Assembly (NCBI GenBank): GCA_047947185.1
Contig: CP170502.1
Location: forward strand, 496,001 to 560,000
Origin: JANQJA01 sp047947185
Lineage (GTDB): Bacteria; Pseudomonadota; Gammaproteobacteria; Pseudomonadales; Azotimanducaceae
Direction of reading: 5' to 3'
Length of the DNA: 64,000 bases
Positions 26,455 through 34,642 of this stretch are shown in pieces. How positions within the stretch are numbered: position 1 is the first letter of the stretch; every line of letters starts with the position of its first letter. The translations under genes and the position numbers were made by a program. The notes under the pieces were generated by a model. It did no database searches. It saw only the letters and a program-made list of their open reading frames with translations, and was not told the DNA's origin.

Positions 26455-27063
26455 ATGCTGAAGCGGCCCTTGATGCCATACCGCAAATACCTCCCCTCGC
26501 GGGACCAGCTGCGCCAAACGCGCACGCTGCGGTTTTTGGGCGAGATGATTTTTGAACCCAATCTCTGGCACTTCAATCGCCACTCGGTGTCCTTTGCCTT
26601 CCTGATTGGTACCTTCTGCTGTTTTCTGCCCATTCCATTCCAGATGGTGCCCTGCGTGATGCTGGCGGTCTGGATTCGCTGCAACATCCCGCTGTCTGTT
26701 GCACTCGTATGGATTTCCAACCCGGTTACCATGCCGCCGATTTTCTACGGCACCTACAAACTCGGCACCTGGATGCTGGGGCAGGAAAATGAGGTAACCC
26801 GGATCAGCCTCTCCTGGGAATGGCTGTCTGCGCAACTGGCTGTTGTGTGGCAACCCTTGCTGCTGGGCTCACTGGTGACCGGGCTGACCCTGGGCAGCCT
26901 GGCGTTTGTGATTGTGAGGCTGTACTGGCGCTGGAAAGTGTCAAGGCACTGGTCAATGCGCCGCCTGCGCAAACGGATCCAACGGACTATTCATAACGAA
27001 GCACATCCGCCGGTTGGAGACGAGATGCCCGGTATGCCGGATACAAAGTCGCGGTCAGACTGA
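26455..27063 (+). CDS. DUF2062 membrane protein
   Basis: A 202-aa DUF2062 protein with the family core FCCFLPIPFQMVPCVMLAVW and NPVTMPPIFYGTYKLG, three or four membrane segments and a basic C-terminus. Function unknown. Its position between comEC and lolCDE is conserved in Pseudomonas-type genomes. Its last 77 bp overlap the end of lolE on the opposite strand, so the basic C-terminal tail (RRLRKRIQRTIHNE onward) is encoded across the lolE stop. Confidence 0.82.
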   Translation: MLKRPLMPYRKYLPSRDQLRQTRTLRFLGEMIFEPNLWHFNRHSVSFAFLIGTFCCFLPIPFQMVPCVMLAVWIRCNIPLSVALVWISNPVTMPPIFYGTYKLGTWMLGQENEVTRISLSWEWLSAQLAVVWQPLLLGSLVTGLTLGSLAFVIVRLYWRWKVSRHWSMRRLRKRIQRTIHNEAHPPVGDEMPGMPDTKSRSD

Positions 27064-28198
27064 TAACCAGCGAAACCAGCGCAATCACCAACAGGTCAGC
27101 GCCGCGAATGTCCGATGGCAAGCGGTCAAAATAGGTTCCAGCCAGCATATTTGCACCCGCCAGGCCCTCCAGGAAACTGACAATATCGGACACCGACCAT
27201 GCCAGCGGAATGCCAATCAGCAAACCCAGGGCGGTGCCAAGTACACCGACCACCGAGCCCTGGATCATGAATGTCACCATCACCGCACGCGGCGACAACC
27301 CAAGCGTTCGTAGCACCGCAATGTCCGCACGCTTCTCCCGCACCATCATGCTGAGTCCGGAGACGATATTGAATGCGGCAATTGCAACAACAAGCGTCAG
27401 CAGAACAAACATCATGATCTTTTCCATGCGGACGGTTTCGAAGAAATCACCAAACTCATCAGTCCAGTCAGATGCGGTTGCACCCTCGATACCGGTGGCG
27501 GCAGCTGCGGCAAACCCGGGGGCACGGAAAACATCGTCCAGCGTCACGCGGTAAGCAATACTGGTATCGCCAACCACCTGGGCGAGGTCATCACGATTCA
27601 TCAACACCAGGCTGTAATCAACTTCCGCGTCCACCTCAAAAAAACCAGCCACCCGCAACCGGGCAAGCCGCGGCGCGACCGCGTTCCCTCCCGCTGAAGG
27701 CTCTGGCACGATAAGTGTGACAGAGTCGCCAGTCACCAGGCCCAACTGAAACGCCAGTGGCCGACCCAGCAACAAAGCGCCGCTGCCTGGTGTCAGGGCC
27801 CCCATGTTACCTGCCACTATATGGTCTGGCAGGATTGACACCAACGCTTCCCGCTCGGCATCCACACCATACATGGCCACCAGCTTGTTGCTGCTGCCAT
27901 GCAGTAGCAGCCCGGCACGCTGGATAAACCGCGCATATCCCTGGACCCCCGGCTGTTCTGCCAGCCAGGCTTCCACCCGGGACGGCTCACCGCCGGTGAT
28001 GACGACATGGGGCACGGTACCAAGAATGCGATACTTTAGTTCACGATCGAAGCCGTTCATGACCGAAACAACCACCGTGAGCGCAACCACGCCGAGTACC
28101 AGCCCGATCAGGGATACCCTGGAAATAAACGAGAGGTACAGGCTGCCCGCACTCCCACCGGCATAGCGCAATCCTATGAGCAGGGGAACCGCTGTCAT
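26987..28198 (-). CDS. lolE: Lipoprotein-releasing permease LolE
   Basis: One of the two permeases of the LolCDE ABC complex, which extracts outer-membrane lipoproteins from the inner membrane and hands them to LolA. The 403-aa protein has one N-terminal transmembrane helix (SLIGLVLGVVALTVVVSVMNGF), a large periplasmic domain and three C-terminal helices (FtsX/MacB type) ending LYPAYRASRLQPADVLRYE. Third gene of lolCDE; its start overlaps the lolD stop. LolE versus LolC is assigned by position. Confidence 0.88.
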   Translation of the reverse strand: MTAVPLLIGLRYAGGSAGSLYLSFISRVSLIGLVLGVVALTVVVSVMNGFDRELKYRILGTVPHVVITGGEPSRVEAWLAEQPGVQGYARFIQRAGLLLHGSSNKLVAMYGVDAEREALVSILPDHIVAGNMGALTPGSGALLLGRPLAFQLGLVTGDSVTLIVPEPSAGGNAVAPRLARLRVAGFFEVDAEVDYSLVLMNRDDLAQVVGDTSIAYRVTLDDVFRAPGFAAAAATGIEGATASDWTDEFGDFFETVRMEKIMMFVLLTLVVAIAAFNIVSGLSMMVREKRADIAVLRTLGLSPRAVMVTFMIQGSVVGVLGTALGLLIGIPLAWSVSDIVSFLEGLAGANMLAGTYFDRLPSDIRGADLLVIALVSLVISLTATLYPAYRASRLQPADVLRYE

Positions 28199-28878
28199 TC
28201 CGGTGCCAACTGTCCGTTTTGCAGGCGAAGCACGCGATCCATTCGATTCGCCAGTTCCGTATTGTGGGTTACTACCACAAAACTCGTCTTGAAGCTGGCG
28301 CTGAGCGAGATCATCAGTTCATCAATCTCAGCCGCGGTTGTCTCATCGAGGTTGCCGGTGGGTTCATCAGCAAGGACGCAGGCAGGCCGGGTCGCCAGGG
28401 CGCGGGCAAAAGCCACGCGCTGGCGCTCGCCACCCGAGAGCTGACCAGGCTTGTGAGCCAGGCGCTCTCCAAGTCCAACAGCGTCCAGCATCTCACGGGC
28501 CACGTCCCCTGCTGTGCTGGCGTTGGCGCCACCAATCAGCAACGGCATCATGACGTTCTCGAGCGCGGAGAACTCAGGCAGCAGGTGATGAAACTGGTAC
28601 ACGAAACCGAGGCTGCGATTCCGCAAACGTCCCAGCGCCGCAGCACCCAGGGTCGCCAGATCAACGCCCGTGACCAGCACGCGGCCCTGATCCGGCGTGT
28701 CCAGCCCACCAAGCAGGTGTAACAGGGTGCTCTTGCCGCTACCCGACAACCCGACAATGGCAATTCGCTCACCGGCGTTGACCGTCAGGTTGACGCCGCG
28801 GAGGATATGCAGGTCACGCCCACCCTGGCGAAAGTGTTTGTGCAGGTCCAGCGCCTGCAAAATGATCTCAGCTGTCAT
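28195..28878 (-). CDS. lolD: Lipoprotein-releasing ATPase LolD
   Basis: ATPase that powers LolCDE. The 227-aa protein has Walker A GLSGSGKST, Q-loop FVYQFHHLLPEFSALENV, signature LSGGERQRVAFARAL, Walker B CVLADEPTGNLD and the H-loop VVTHNTELA. All catalytic residues are present, in contrast to the ATPase at 47573. It overlaps lolC by 11 bp and lolE by 4 bp. Confidence 0.96.
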   Translation of the reverse strand: MTAEIILQALDLHKHFRQGGRDLHILRGVNLTVNAGERIAIVGLSGSGKSTLLHLLGGLDTPDQGRVLVTGVDLATLGAAALGRLRNRSLGFVYQFHHLLPEFSALENVMMPLLIGGANASTAGDVAREMLDAVGLGERLAHKPGQLSGGERQRVAFARALATRPACVLADEPTGNLDETTAAEIDELMISLSASFKTSFVVVTHNTELANRMDRVLRLQNGQLAPE

Positions 28879-30112
28879 ATTGTAGTGCCTCTACGGGCTT
28901 TGCCCGCGCGGCCCTGAGTGCAGGATAGAAGGTTGCCAGGAGACAAATGACAAAAGACAGCCCGGCAATACTCAGAACATCTCCGGGCAATACCTGGGAC
29001 GGCAGGTAATGTATGAAATACTCATCCATCAGGCCAAGTCCCAGCAGTTTGTCAATTGCCCGATAGATTTCGCTCAGGAACAGGGAGACGGTGACCCCAA
29101 TCCCAATGCCAAGGACAATGCCGATCGCGCCCACCAGTGCACCGTGCATGACAAAAATGGCAAGAATGGCGCCCGGTGTTGCGCCCAGCGTTCGCAGGAT
29201 TGCAATATCCCCCCGCTTGTCATCCACGGTCATGACAAGGTTGGAAACAACATTAAATGCCGCGACCGCCACAAGCATGAGCAGCAGCAGGAACATGGTG
29301 GATTTCTGCAGCGCGATGGCGTCGTAGAGGTTGCCATAGCGTCGCATCCAGCTACTGGCATAGAGCCCGGGCGAATCGCTGTTCCTGGTCAATCTTGACA
29401 ACACTTCCGGCGCGGCAAAAAGGTCCTCAAGCCGCAGACGGATGCCGTCAATGCGTGGCACTCGCAACAGCCTGTTCGCATCAACAATATTCACCAGCAG
29501 GAGACGTGTGTCCGCATCAGAGCCAACCTCAAACAGGGCCACAATCTCGAACCGTCGCGTGCGCGGCAGTGGACCCGCCAGGGTCAGTTGGGCATCGGGC
29601 AACACCAGCGTCACCGTGTCACCAACACCAAGACCCAATCGAGCGGCCAAGGGAGCACCCATGGCCGCCCGAAAAGAACCAGGCTGCAGCAAGTCAAGGC
29701 TGCCCGCCTGAATATAATCGCCAATAATCGATACCCCCTTCTCTGCCGCCGGGTCTATGCCGTTAAAACTGACGCCACTGACGTTGCCGGCGGTGACCAG
29801 CAAACCTGCGCCCTCGGCAAAAGGCGCAGCCGCGAGCACGGCCGGGTCGGACTCAAACTGATGCGCCATGGTTTGCCAGTTCTCGAAGCCACCATCTCGG
29901 AAAATTACCCCATGCGGCAGAAATCCAAGCACACGTTCGCGCAATTCGCGCTCAAACCCGTTCATGACCGACAGCACAATGACCAGCACCGCAACGCCGA
30001 GTACCAGCCCGAAAATGGAAATCAGGGACATGAAAGACACCAGCCTGTCGCTGGCACCGGCGCGCGTGTATCGAAGCGCAATCCACCCGCGCCATGGGTT
30101 CAACATTATCAT
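28868..30112 (-). CDS. lolC: Lipoprotein-releasing permease LolC
   Basis: First gene of lolCDE, 414 aa. Topology as LolE: N-terminal helix with FGLVLGVAVLVIVLSVMNGFERELRE-type signature (about 35-60), periplasmic domain, then three helices ending TFYPALRAARAKPVEALQYDS. The LolC periplasmic domain contains the hook that recruits LolA. Start could be Met1 or Met3. Divergent from the DAHP synthase gene, 106 bp apart. Confidence 0.88.
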   Translation of the reverse strand: MIMLNPWRGWIALRYTRAGASDRLVSFMSLISIFGLVLGVAVLVIVLSVMNGFERELRERVLGFLPHGVIFRDGGFENWQTMAHQFESDPAVLAAAPFAEGAGLLVTAGNVSGVSFNGIDPAAEKGVSIIGDYIQAGSLDLLQPGSFRAAMGAPLAARLGLGVGDTVTLVLPDAQLTLAGPLPRTRRFEIVALFEVGSDADTRLLLVNIVDANRLLRVPRIDGIRLRLEDLFAAPEVLSRLTRNSDSPGLYASSWMRRYGNLYDAIALQKSTMFLLLLMLVAVAAFNVVSNLVMTVDDKRGDIAILRTLGATPGAILAIFVMHGALVGAIGIVLGIGIGVTVSLFLSEIYRAIDKLLGLGLMDEYFIHYLPSQVLPGDVLSIAGLSFVICLLATFYPALRAARAKPVEALQYDS

Positions 30113-30218
30113 CGCTGTCCATTTGATTCAGGGGCGTATTGAATCACGAATCCCCTCACGATTGCCGCAATCGTTTAGAATCCGTCGCGGGGCCAAACAC
30201 AAAATCCGGGAAATCTGA

Positions 30219-31337
30219 ATGATTGTCATCCTTAATCCGAACATTGATGAAAACAGCACCGCCTATCGCGCCGCCATGGCCTACCTGAACAACCTGCCAG
30301 GGATTGCGGTACGGCAGCATGTGATCCAGGGCACAGAACAGAAACTGACGGAAATTTACCTGCTCGGGGACACCCACAAACTCGACAAGGAACCGATTGA
30401 AGCGCTTGATGCAGTCGAGCGTGTCATCCGCATTTCAGAAGAGTACCGGATCCTGGGACGACACTCGGACCAGCAGAGGACCTCGGGGTTTACCTACAAC
30501 GGTGTCCGTTTTGCGCAGGATAATCTCAACATATTTGCAGGGCTCTGCGCCGTGGACAACCCCGCCAACGTCGAAACCATGATGCGAACCCTGGCGGAGG
30601 CGGGTGAAGTCTGTACCAGGATGGGCGCCTACAAACCGCGAACCAGCCCCTACTCATTTCAGGGCCATGGCAAAGATTGCCTGCCCTGGGTCTTTGAACT
30701 GGCGGGCAAATACGGCATCAAGGTCGTCGCCATGGAAGTGACGCACGAGAACCATATCCAGGAGATTACGGACGCGCTCGCTGCGACCGGTGAGCCCACC
30801 GGCGTGATGCTGCAAATCGGCACCCGCAATACGCAGAACTTCGAACTGCTCAAGGCCGTCGGGCGCCAGCAGCGGTTCCCCGTGCTCTTCAAACGCGGTT
30901 ACGGCGTCACGCTAAACGAGTCCCTGAACGCGGCCGAATATCTGGCGTCGGAAGGCACCTCAAACGTCATTTTCTGCCTGCGTGGCATGCACGGTACCGC
31001 GGGCAACCCGCATCGAAACATGGTCGACTTTGCCCATGTGCCGGTGGTCAAGCGGCTGACCCGAATGCCCGTCTGTATCGATCCCTCACATTCCGTCGGT
31101 GGCCGCGACAGGTCTTCCGACGGCATCCTGGATGTAGTGCACGTTGCTGCCCAGGGGGTTGTTGCGGGGGCCAACATGGTACTGGTTGATTTCCACCCGG
31201 CCCCTGAACAGGCGTTGGTGGATGGTCCCCAGGCCCTGTTGATGGCGGAGCTGCCCGCATTCCTGGCGGATATGAGGGCTTCTCACGCCTTCTACCACCA
31301 GCGGCTCAGTCTCTGGCAACCTCAGGCTGCGTCGTAA
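30219..31337 (+). CDS. DAHP synthase, type I-beta-like (shikimate pathway entry)
   Basis: A 372-aa protein that aligns along its length with type I-beta 3-deoxy-7-phosphoheptulonate synthases such as that of Thermotoga. It has an N-terminal ferredoxin-like regulatory domain (1-75, MIVILNP onward) and a TIM barrel with metal cysteine in IFAGLCAVDN, substrate loop GAYKPRTSPYSFQG, LFKRGYG and the metal/phosphate motif CIDPSHSVGGRD. It condenses PEP with erythrose-4-phosphate. Some positions differ from well-studied members (GLCAVD for GPCSVE), so feedback behaviour or a related KDO8P-type role cannot be excluded. RBS GGGAA sits before the ATG. The end overlaps nqrM by 16 bp. Confidence 0.82.
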   Translation: MIVILNPNIDENSTAYRAAMAYLNNLPGIAVRQHVIQGTEQKLTEIYLLGDTHKLDKEPIEALDAVERVIRISEEYRILGRHSDQQRTSGFTYNGVRFAQDNLNIFAGLCAVDNPANVETMMRTLAEAGEVCTRMGAYKPRTSPYSFQGHGKDCLPWVFELAGKYGIKVVAMEVTHENHIQEITDALAATGEPTGVMLQIGTRNTQNFELLKAVGRQQRFPVLFKRGYGVTLNESLNAAEYLASEGTSNVIFCLRGMHGTAGNPHRNMVDFAHVPVVKRLTRMPVCIDPSHSVGGRDRSSDGILDVVHVAAQGVVAGANMVLVDFHPAPEQALVDGPQALLMAELPAFLADMRASHAFYHQRLSLWQPQAAS

Positions 31338-31546
31338 AATTTCCCGGTGGATTTGGATCGATCAGGTTCGCGGCTTTCCTCGCAGCGCGACATATCGCCG
31401 CCACAGATTTCGCAGGCGCCGCCAATGCCAAGGTTGTTGAGACCGCCACAGGAACCTGTCAGCGGTTTCCGGCCACGCATGACACCCACGGCCATGGCAG
31501 CCACAACCAGCAGCAGAATGGCAAAGCTCAGCAGGAATTCAATCAT
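31322..31546 (-). CDS. nqrM: Na+-NQR maturation factor NqrM
   Basis: A 74-aa protein, MIEFLLSFAILLLVVAAMAV then a cysteine-rich tail with SCGG, GACEICGGD and SRCEE. One transmembrane helix anchors it; the four conserved cysteines are thought to deliver iron for the Fe centre of the Na+-translocating NADH:quinone reductase. The ATG at 31546 has a strong GAGGAG and fits the family; the longer open frame to 31765 is the mirror of apbE. Directly downstream of apbE (11 bp). Confidence 0.93.
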   Translation of the reverse strand: MIEFLLSFAILLLVVAAMAVGVMRGRKPLTGSCGGLNNLGIGGACEICGGDMSRCEESREPDRSKSTGKFYDAA

Positions 31547-31557
31547 TCGGGGTCTCC

Positions 31558-32541
31558 TCAAAGGTAAGGCGCAAAGGCAGTGGTATGACGCTCCACGAAA
31601 CCTGAGCCGTCCTTGATTATAGCAAAAACAGCGAGCCCCTGGGCTTCCGCCAGCGCCAGCCCGCGTTCTGGTCCCAGCACGTTGATCGCCGTTGCCATAC
31701 CGTCTGCCCAGGCACAGGTGGGTGCCAGCACGGTTACCGAGGCGAGCGCATGGGTAATTGGCCACCCGGTGGCCGGATCAATCGTGTGGGAATAACGTTC
31801 CCCGTCAACCTCAAAATAATTGCGATAATCACCCGAGGTTGCCATGGCCATGTCCCGCAGGTTAATGGCCAGGAAAGGTACCCTCTGTCCCGTATCAGGT
31901 CGTTCAATGGCGATCCGCCAGGGCAGGCCCCGCTCGTTAAGCCCCCGGGCACGCAGTTCACCGCCAATTTCCACCAGGTAGTTGGTATAGCCGGCAGACT
32001 CCACCAGTCCGGCAATGACGTCAACGCCATAGCCTTTGGCAATCGCGGACAGATCAACATAGGCATCAATGTCCCGGCGCAGGGAGGCTTCACCAATGGC
32101 AATATGGGTAAAGCCAACCAGCGATTTTGCGGCGGCCAGTTCATCCGGCCCAGGGATGCGCCGCTCAAACGGTGTGGTGCCGAACCCCCAGAGGTTGACC
32201 AGTGGACCCACGGTGACGTCAAAGGCACCGTCCGACAACCGGTACAGTTGCGCTGCCATGGCCATGACAGCAATCAACTGGTCCGACGCCGCAAACCAGG
32301 TGCCGGGTGTCGAGGTGTTGAAGCGCGACAACTCCGAGTCCGGTATATAGGTCGACATGACAGCGTTAAAGGCAACCAGTTCAGCGTCAATGCGGCCAGC
32401 CAGGGCTGACGTGTCCCCTGACGCATCCACGATCTTGACGCTGTAGGTGGTGCCCATGGTCTCCCCGGTCAACACCACCAGCCGGCTGTTGTCACAACCG
32501 GTAACCAGCACCAGCAACAGGCTGATCAGTGTTATTCGCAT
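31558..32541 (-). CDS. apbE: FAD:protein FMN transferase ApbE (lipoprotein)
   Basis: Attaches FMN covalently to threonines of NqrB, NqrC or RnfG. The 327-aa protein has a lipobox (LVTGC, Cys16), the family start GETMGTTYSVK, FDVTVGPLVNLWGFG, the substrate segment YVDLSAIAKGYGVD and the metal-binding THALASVTVLAPTCAWADGMATA. It is paired with nqrM, as at nqr loci, although no nqrA-F genes are in the window; together they predict a Na+-NQR elsewhere in the genome. Confidence 0.94.
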   Translation of the reverse strand: MRITLISLLLVLVTGCDNSRLVVLTGETMGTTYSVKIVDASGDTSALAGRIDAELVAFNAVMSTYIPDSELSRFNTSTPGTWFAASDQLIAVMAMAAQLYRLSDGAFDVTVGPLVNLWGFGTTPFERRIPGPDELAAAKSLVGFTHIAIGEASLRRDIDAYVDLSAIAKGYGVDVIAGLVESAGYTNYLVEIGGELRARGLNERGLPWRIAIERPDTGQRVPFLAINLRDMAMATSGDYRNYFEVDGERYSHTIDPATGWPITHALASVTVLAPTCAWADGMATAINVLGPERGLALAEAQGLAVFAIIKDGSGFVERHTTAFAPYL

Positions 32542-32609
32542 GGTCTCTCCACCTCGGTCACCCGTCTATTGTATGCTTATGGCTGACCAGATTCAGGGTG
32601 GCGTGACGC

Positions 32610-33071
32610 GTGGACAACACAAGCAGGATCGATTCAGTGGCCTCCCTCGAAGCGGCCTACCACAGCCAGATACCCATTTCGGCCCATATGGGTATCCGGG
32701 TTACGTCCTGGGCCAATGACTCCTTGCTGCTGCGGGCGCCTCTTGCAAACAATATCAACCACCAGCAGTCCGCATTCGGCGGCAGCCTCTTTTCCATCGC
32801 CGCTCTCGCCGGATGGGGCCTGCTGCAGCTTAAACTCAATTCCGTGAACATCAAGACCAATACGGTGATCGCCGATGGAGACGTCAGCTACCGGCGCCCG
32901 GTGTTCACGGACTTCGAATGCAGGTGTACCCTGCCGGCAAGTTATGCCGCGTTTGAGGCGACCCTGCGGCAGAAAGGCAAATCTGCACTCATCCTGACAC
33001 CCCAGATACTGGTTGAGGGTGAAGTAGCCATGAATTTCTCCGGTCGCTATGTCGTATCGGTGACAGAATGA
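32610..33071 (+). CDS. YiiD_C-type thioesterase
   Basis: A 153-aa single hot-dog protein of the YiiD C-terminal (PF09500-type) group. The core NINHQQSAFGGSLFSIAALAGW carries the family's asparagine/histidine and Gly-Gly helix start, followed by DVSYRRPVFTDF. Such proteins are putative acyl-CoA or acyl-ACP thioesterases; substrate unknown. Its stop overlaps the next gene by ATGA, the first of a plus-strand series that leads into selA–selB. Confidence 0.8.
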   Translation: MDNTSRIDSVASLEAAYHSQIPISAHMGIRVTSWANDSLLLRAPLANNINHQQSAFGGSLFSIAALAGWGLLQLKLNSVNIKTNTVIADGDVSYRRPVFTDFECRCTLPASYAAFEATLRQKGKSALILTPQILVEGEVAMNFSGRYVVSVTE

Positions 33072-34045
33072 TAATACCGCCCAGAATCCAGCTTGCCCGA
33101 CTCCCCACGCCGCTGGTGCCACTGGACCGGCTGTCGGCAGAACTGGGCGGTCCGAGAATCTGGTTGAAGCGGGATGACCTGACAGAGACCGCTGCCTCGG
33201 GCAACAAGATTCGCAAGCTCGAGTTCTCCCTTGCGGCGGCCAGGGAAGCGTCTGCGGACGTTTTGATCACCTGCGGCGGCATCCAGTCCAACCATTGCCG
33301 CGCCACCGCGCTTCTGGCCCGACAGCTTGGATTTGAGGTTCACCTCCTCTTGCGCGGTACCAGACCCGATCAGGCTGACGGCAACCTGTTGCTCGATGAA
33401 CTGCTGGGCGCGACCATCACCTTCGCCACCCGGGAGGAATACGCTGACCTGCCAGCACTGGTCGCTCGAACGGAACAGGCCTGGATTGAGGCTGGCAGGA
33501 AGCCCTTTTTTATCCCCACGGGTGCAAGCGATGAAATTGGCCTCTGGGGATATATCACGGCGACGAGCGAACTGAAGCAGGATTTTCTTGACCGTGGGAT
33601 CAATCCGGAAGCCGTGGTCTCCGCAACCGGCTCGGGCGGCACCCTGGGCGGTCTGATCATTGGCCGGCAACTGGCAGAGGTTGATACCCGGATGATGGCC
33701 TTCAACGTCTGCGATGATGAAGCCTATTTTATCACCAAGATCAGGGAAGACCTGCAACGTTGGCAAGCCCGCTATGACCATCAGTTGGATGACGCGAACC
33801 TTGATATCAACGTGATCGACGGTTACGTCGGGCCGGGCTACGGGCGCGCTGACAAACAGGTTTTCAAAACGATTAGGCGGCTTGCAATCACAGAGGGTAT
33901 CATCCTCGACCCGGTTTACACCGGGAAGGCGTTTGACGCCCTGCTGACCGAAATTTCTGCGGGACGCTTTCGGGGTGCTGCCGACATTGTGTTCATTCAC
34001 ACGGGCGGCATTTTTGGTCTGTTTCCCCAACGCAACCAGTTTTGA
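33068..34045 (+). CDS. D-cysteine desulfhydrase / ACC deaminase-family PLP enzyme
   Basis: A 325-aa fold-type II PLP enzyme of the DcyD/AcdS family. It starts RIQLARLPTPLVPLDRL; the Schiff-base lysine is in ASGNKIRKLEF, followed by ITCGGIQSNHCRAT and the phosphate-binding ATGSGGTLGGL. The family releases sulfide, ammonia and pyruvate from D-cysteine or deaminates 1-aminocyclopropane carboxylate; the sequence does not decide between them by eye. Position upstream of selA–selB is suggestive because sulfur and selenium amino acids can share enzymes, but that link is inference. Confidence 0.85.
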   Translation: MIIPPRIQLARLPTPLVPLDRLSAELGGPRIWLKRDDLTETAASGNKIRKLEFSLAAAREASADVLITCGGIQSNHCRATALLARQLGFEVHLLLRGTRPDQADGNLLLDELLGATITFATREEYADLPALVARTEQAWIEAGRKPFFIPTGASDEIGLWGYITATSELKQDFLDRGINPEAVVSATGSGGTLGGLIIGRQLAEVDTRMMAFNVCDDEAYFITKIREDLQRWQARYDHQLDDANLDINVIDGYVGPGYGRADKQVFKTIRRLAITEGIILDPVYTGKAFDALLTEISAGRFRGAADIVFIHTGGIFGLFPQRNQF

Positions 34046-34057
34046 TTGGAATTTTTC

Positions 34058-34642
34058 ATGGCGATCAGGATTTTGTTTTTGACCTTTGGCCTCCTGCTGC
34101 TTGGCGGCTGTACCCTGTTCGGTGGCGCCGATGACTGTGACGGCCCGAATTGTGAAGGTCCCCAGTTGCTCGACAATACCAAAAGCAAAACCAGATGGTA
34201 CTGTTACGGGACAGCAGAGGAGACCTGGGACTGCGGCAATGAGCCCGCCCCCGGCAAGGTGGCGGCGATACGGCCAAAACCACCAACCGAGCGTCTGATA
34301 CCACTACCAGCATCACCGACGCCAGCACCTCTCGAACCTTCGCCGTTCTCCCTGCTGGACCAGCCCACAGACGCTTTTACGGTTCAGCTGATTGCGCTCC
34401 GCGAACGTGATGGCGTTGAACAGTATGCCCGGGCAAACGGCGTCACCGAACCCATCATTACCCGCGTCGCCAATGCTGACGGTACCTGGTACCTGCTACT
34501 GCTCGGTGTCTACCCTGACCAGGCGGCGGCGGAGAGCGCCATGCACGCCTGGTCCCTGACGCGAACGCTGCCGGTTGAACCCTGGGTGCGGAGAATGGGG
34601 CCATTGCAGGAGGCCATTCGACTCGCCGGGTCAGAAGATTGA
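34058..34642 (+). CDS. SPOR-domain lipoprotein
   Basis: A 194-aa lipoprotein: signal MAIRILFLTFGLLLLGGC with lipidation at Cys18, then a Cys-rich stretch (DDCDGPNCEG and WYCYGTAEETWDCGN), a Pro-rich linker and a C-terminal SPOR-like fold (FTVQLIALRERDGVEQYA to about residue 180). SPOR domains bind denuded septal glycan. The ATG at 34058 is used rather than a TTG at 34046. The stop overlaps the selA TTG start. A role in division or envelope is inferred; its place in the sel operon is unusual. Confidence 0.8.
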   Translation: MAIRILFLTFGLLLLGGCTLFGGADDCDGPNCEGPQLLDNTKSKTRWYCYGTAEETWDCGNEPAPGKVAAIRPKPPTERLIPLPASPTPAPLEPSPFSLLDQPTDAFTVQLIALRERDGVEQYARANGVTEPIITRVANADGTWYLLLLGVYPDQAAAESAMHAWSLTRTLPVEPWVRRMGPLQEAIRLAGSED

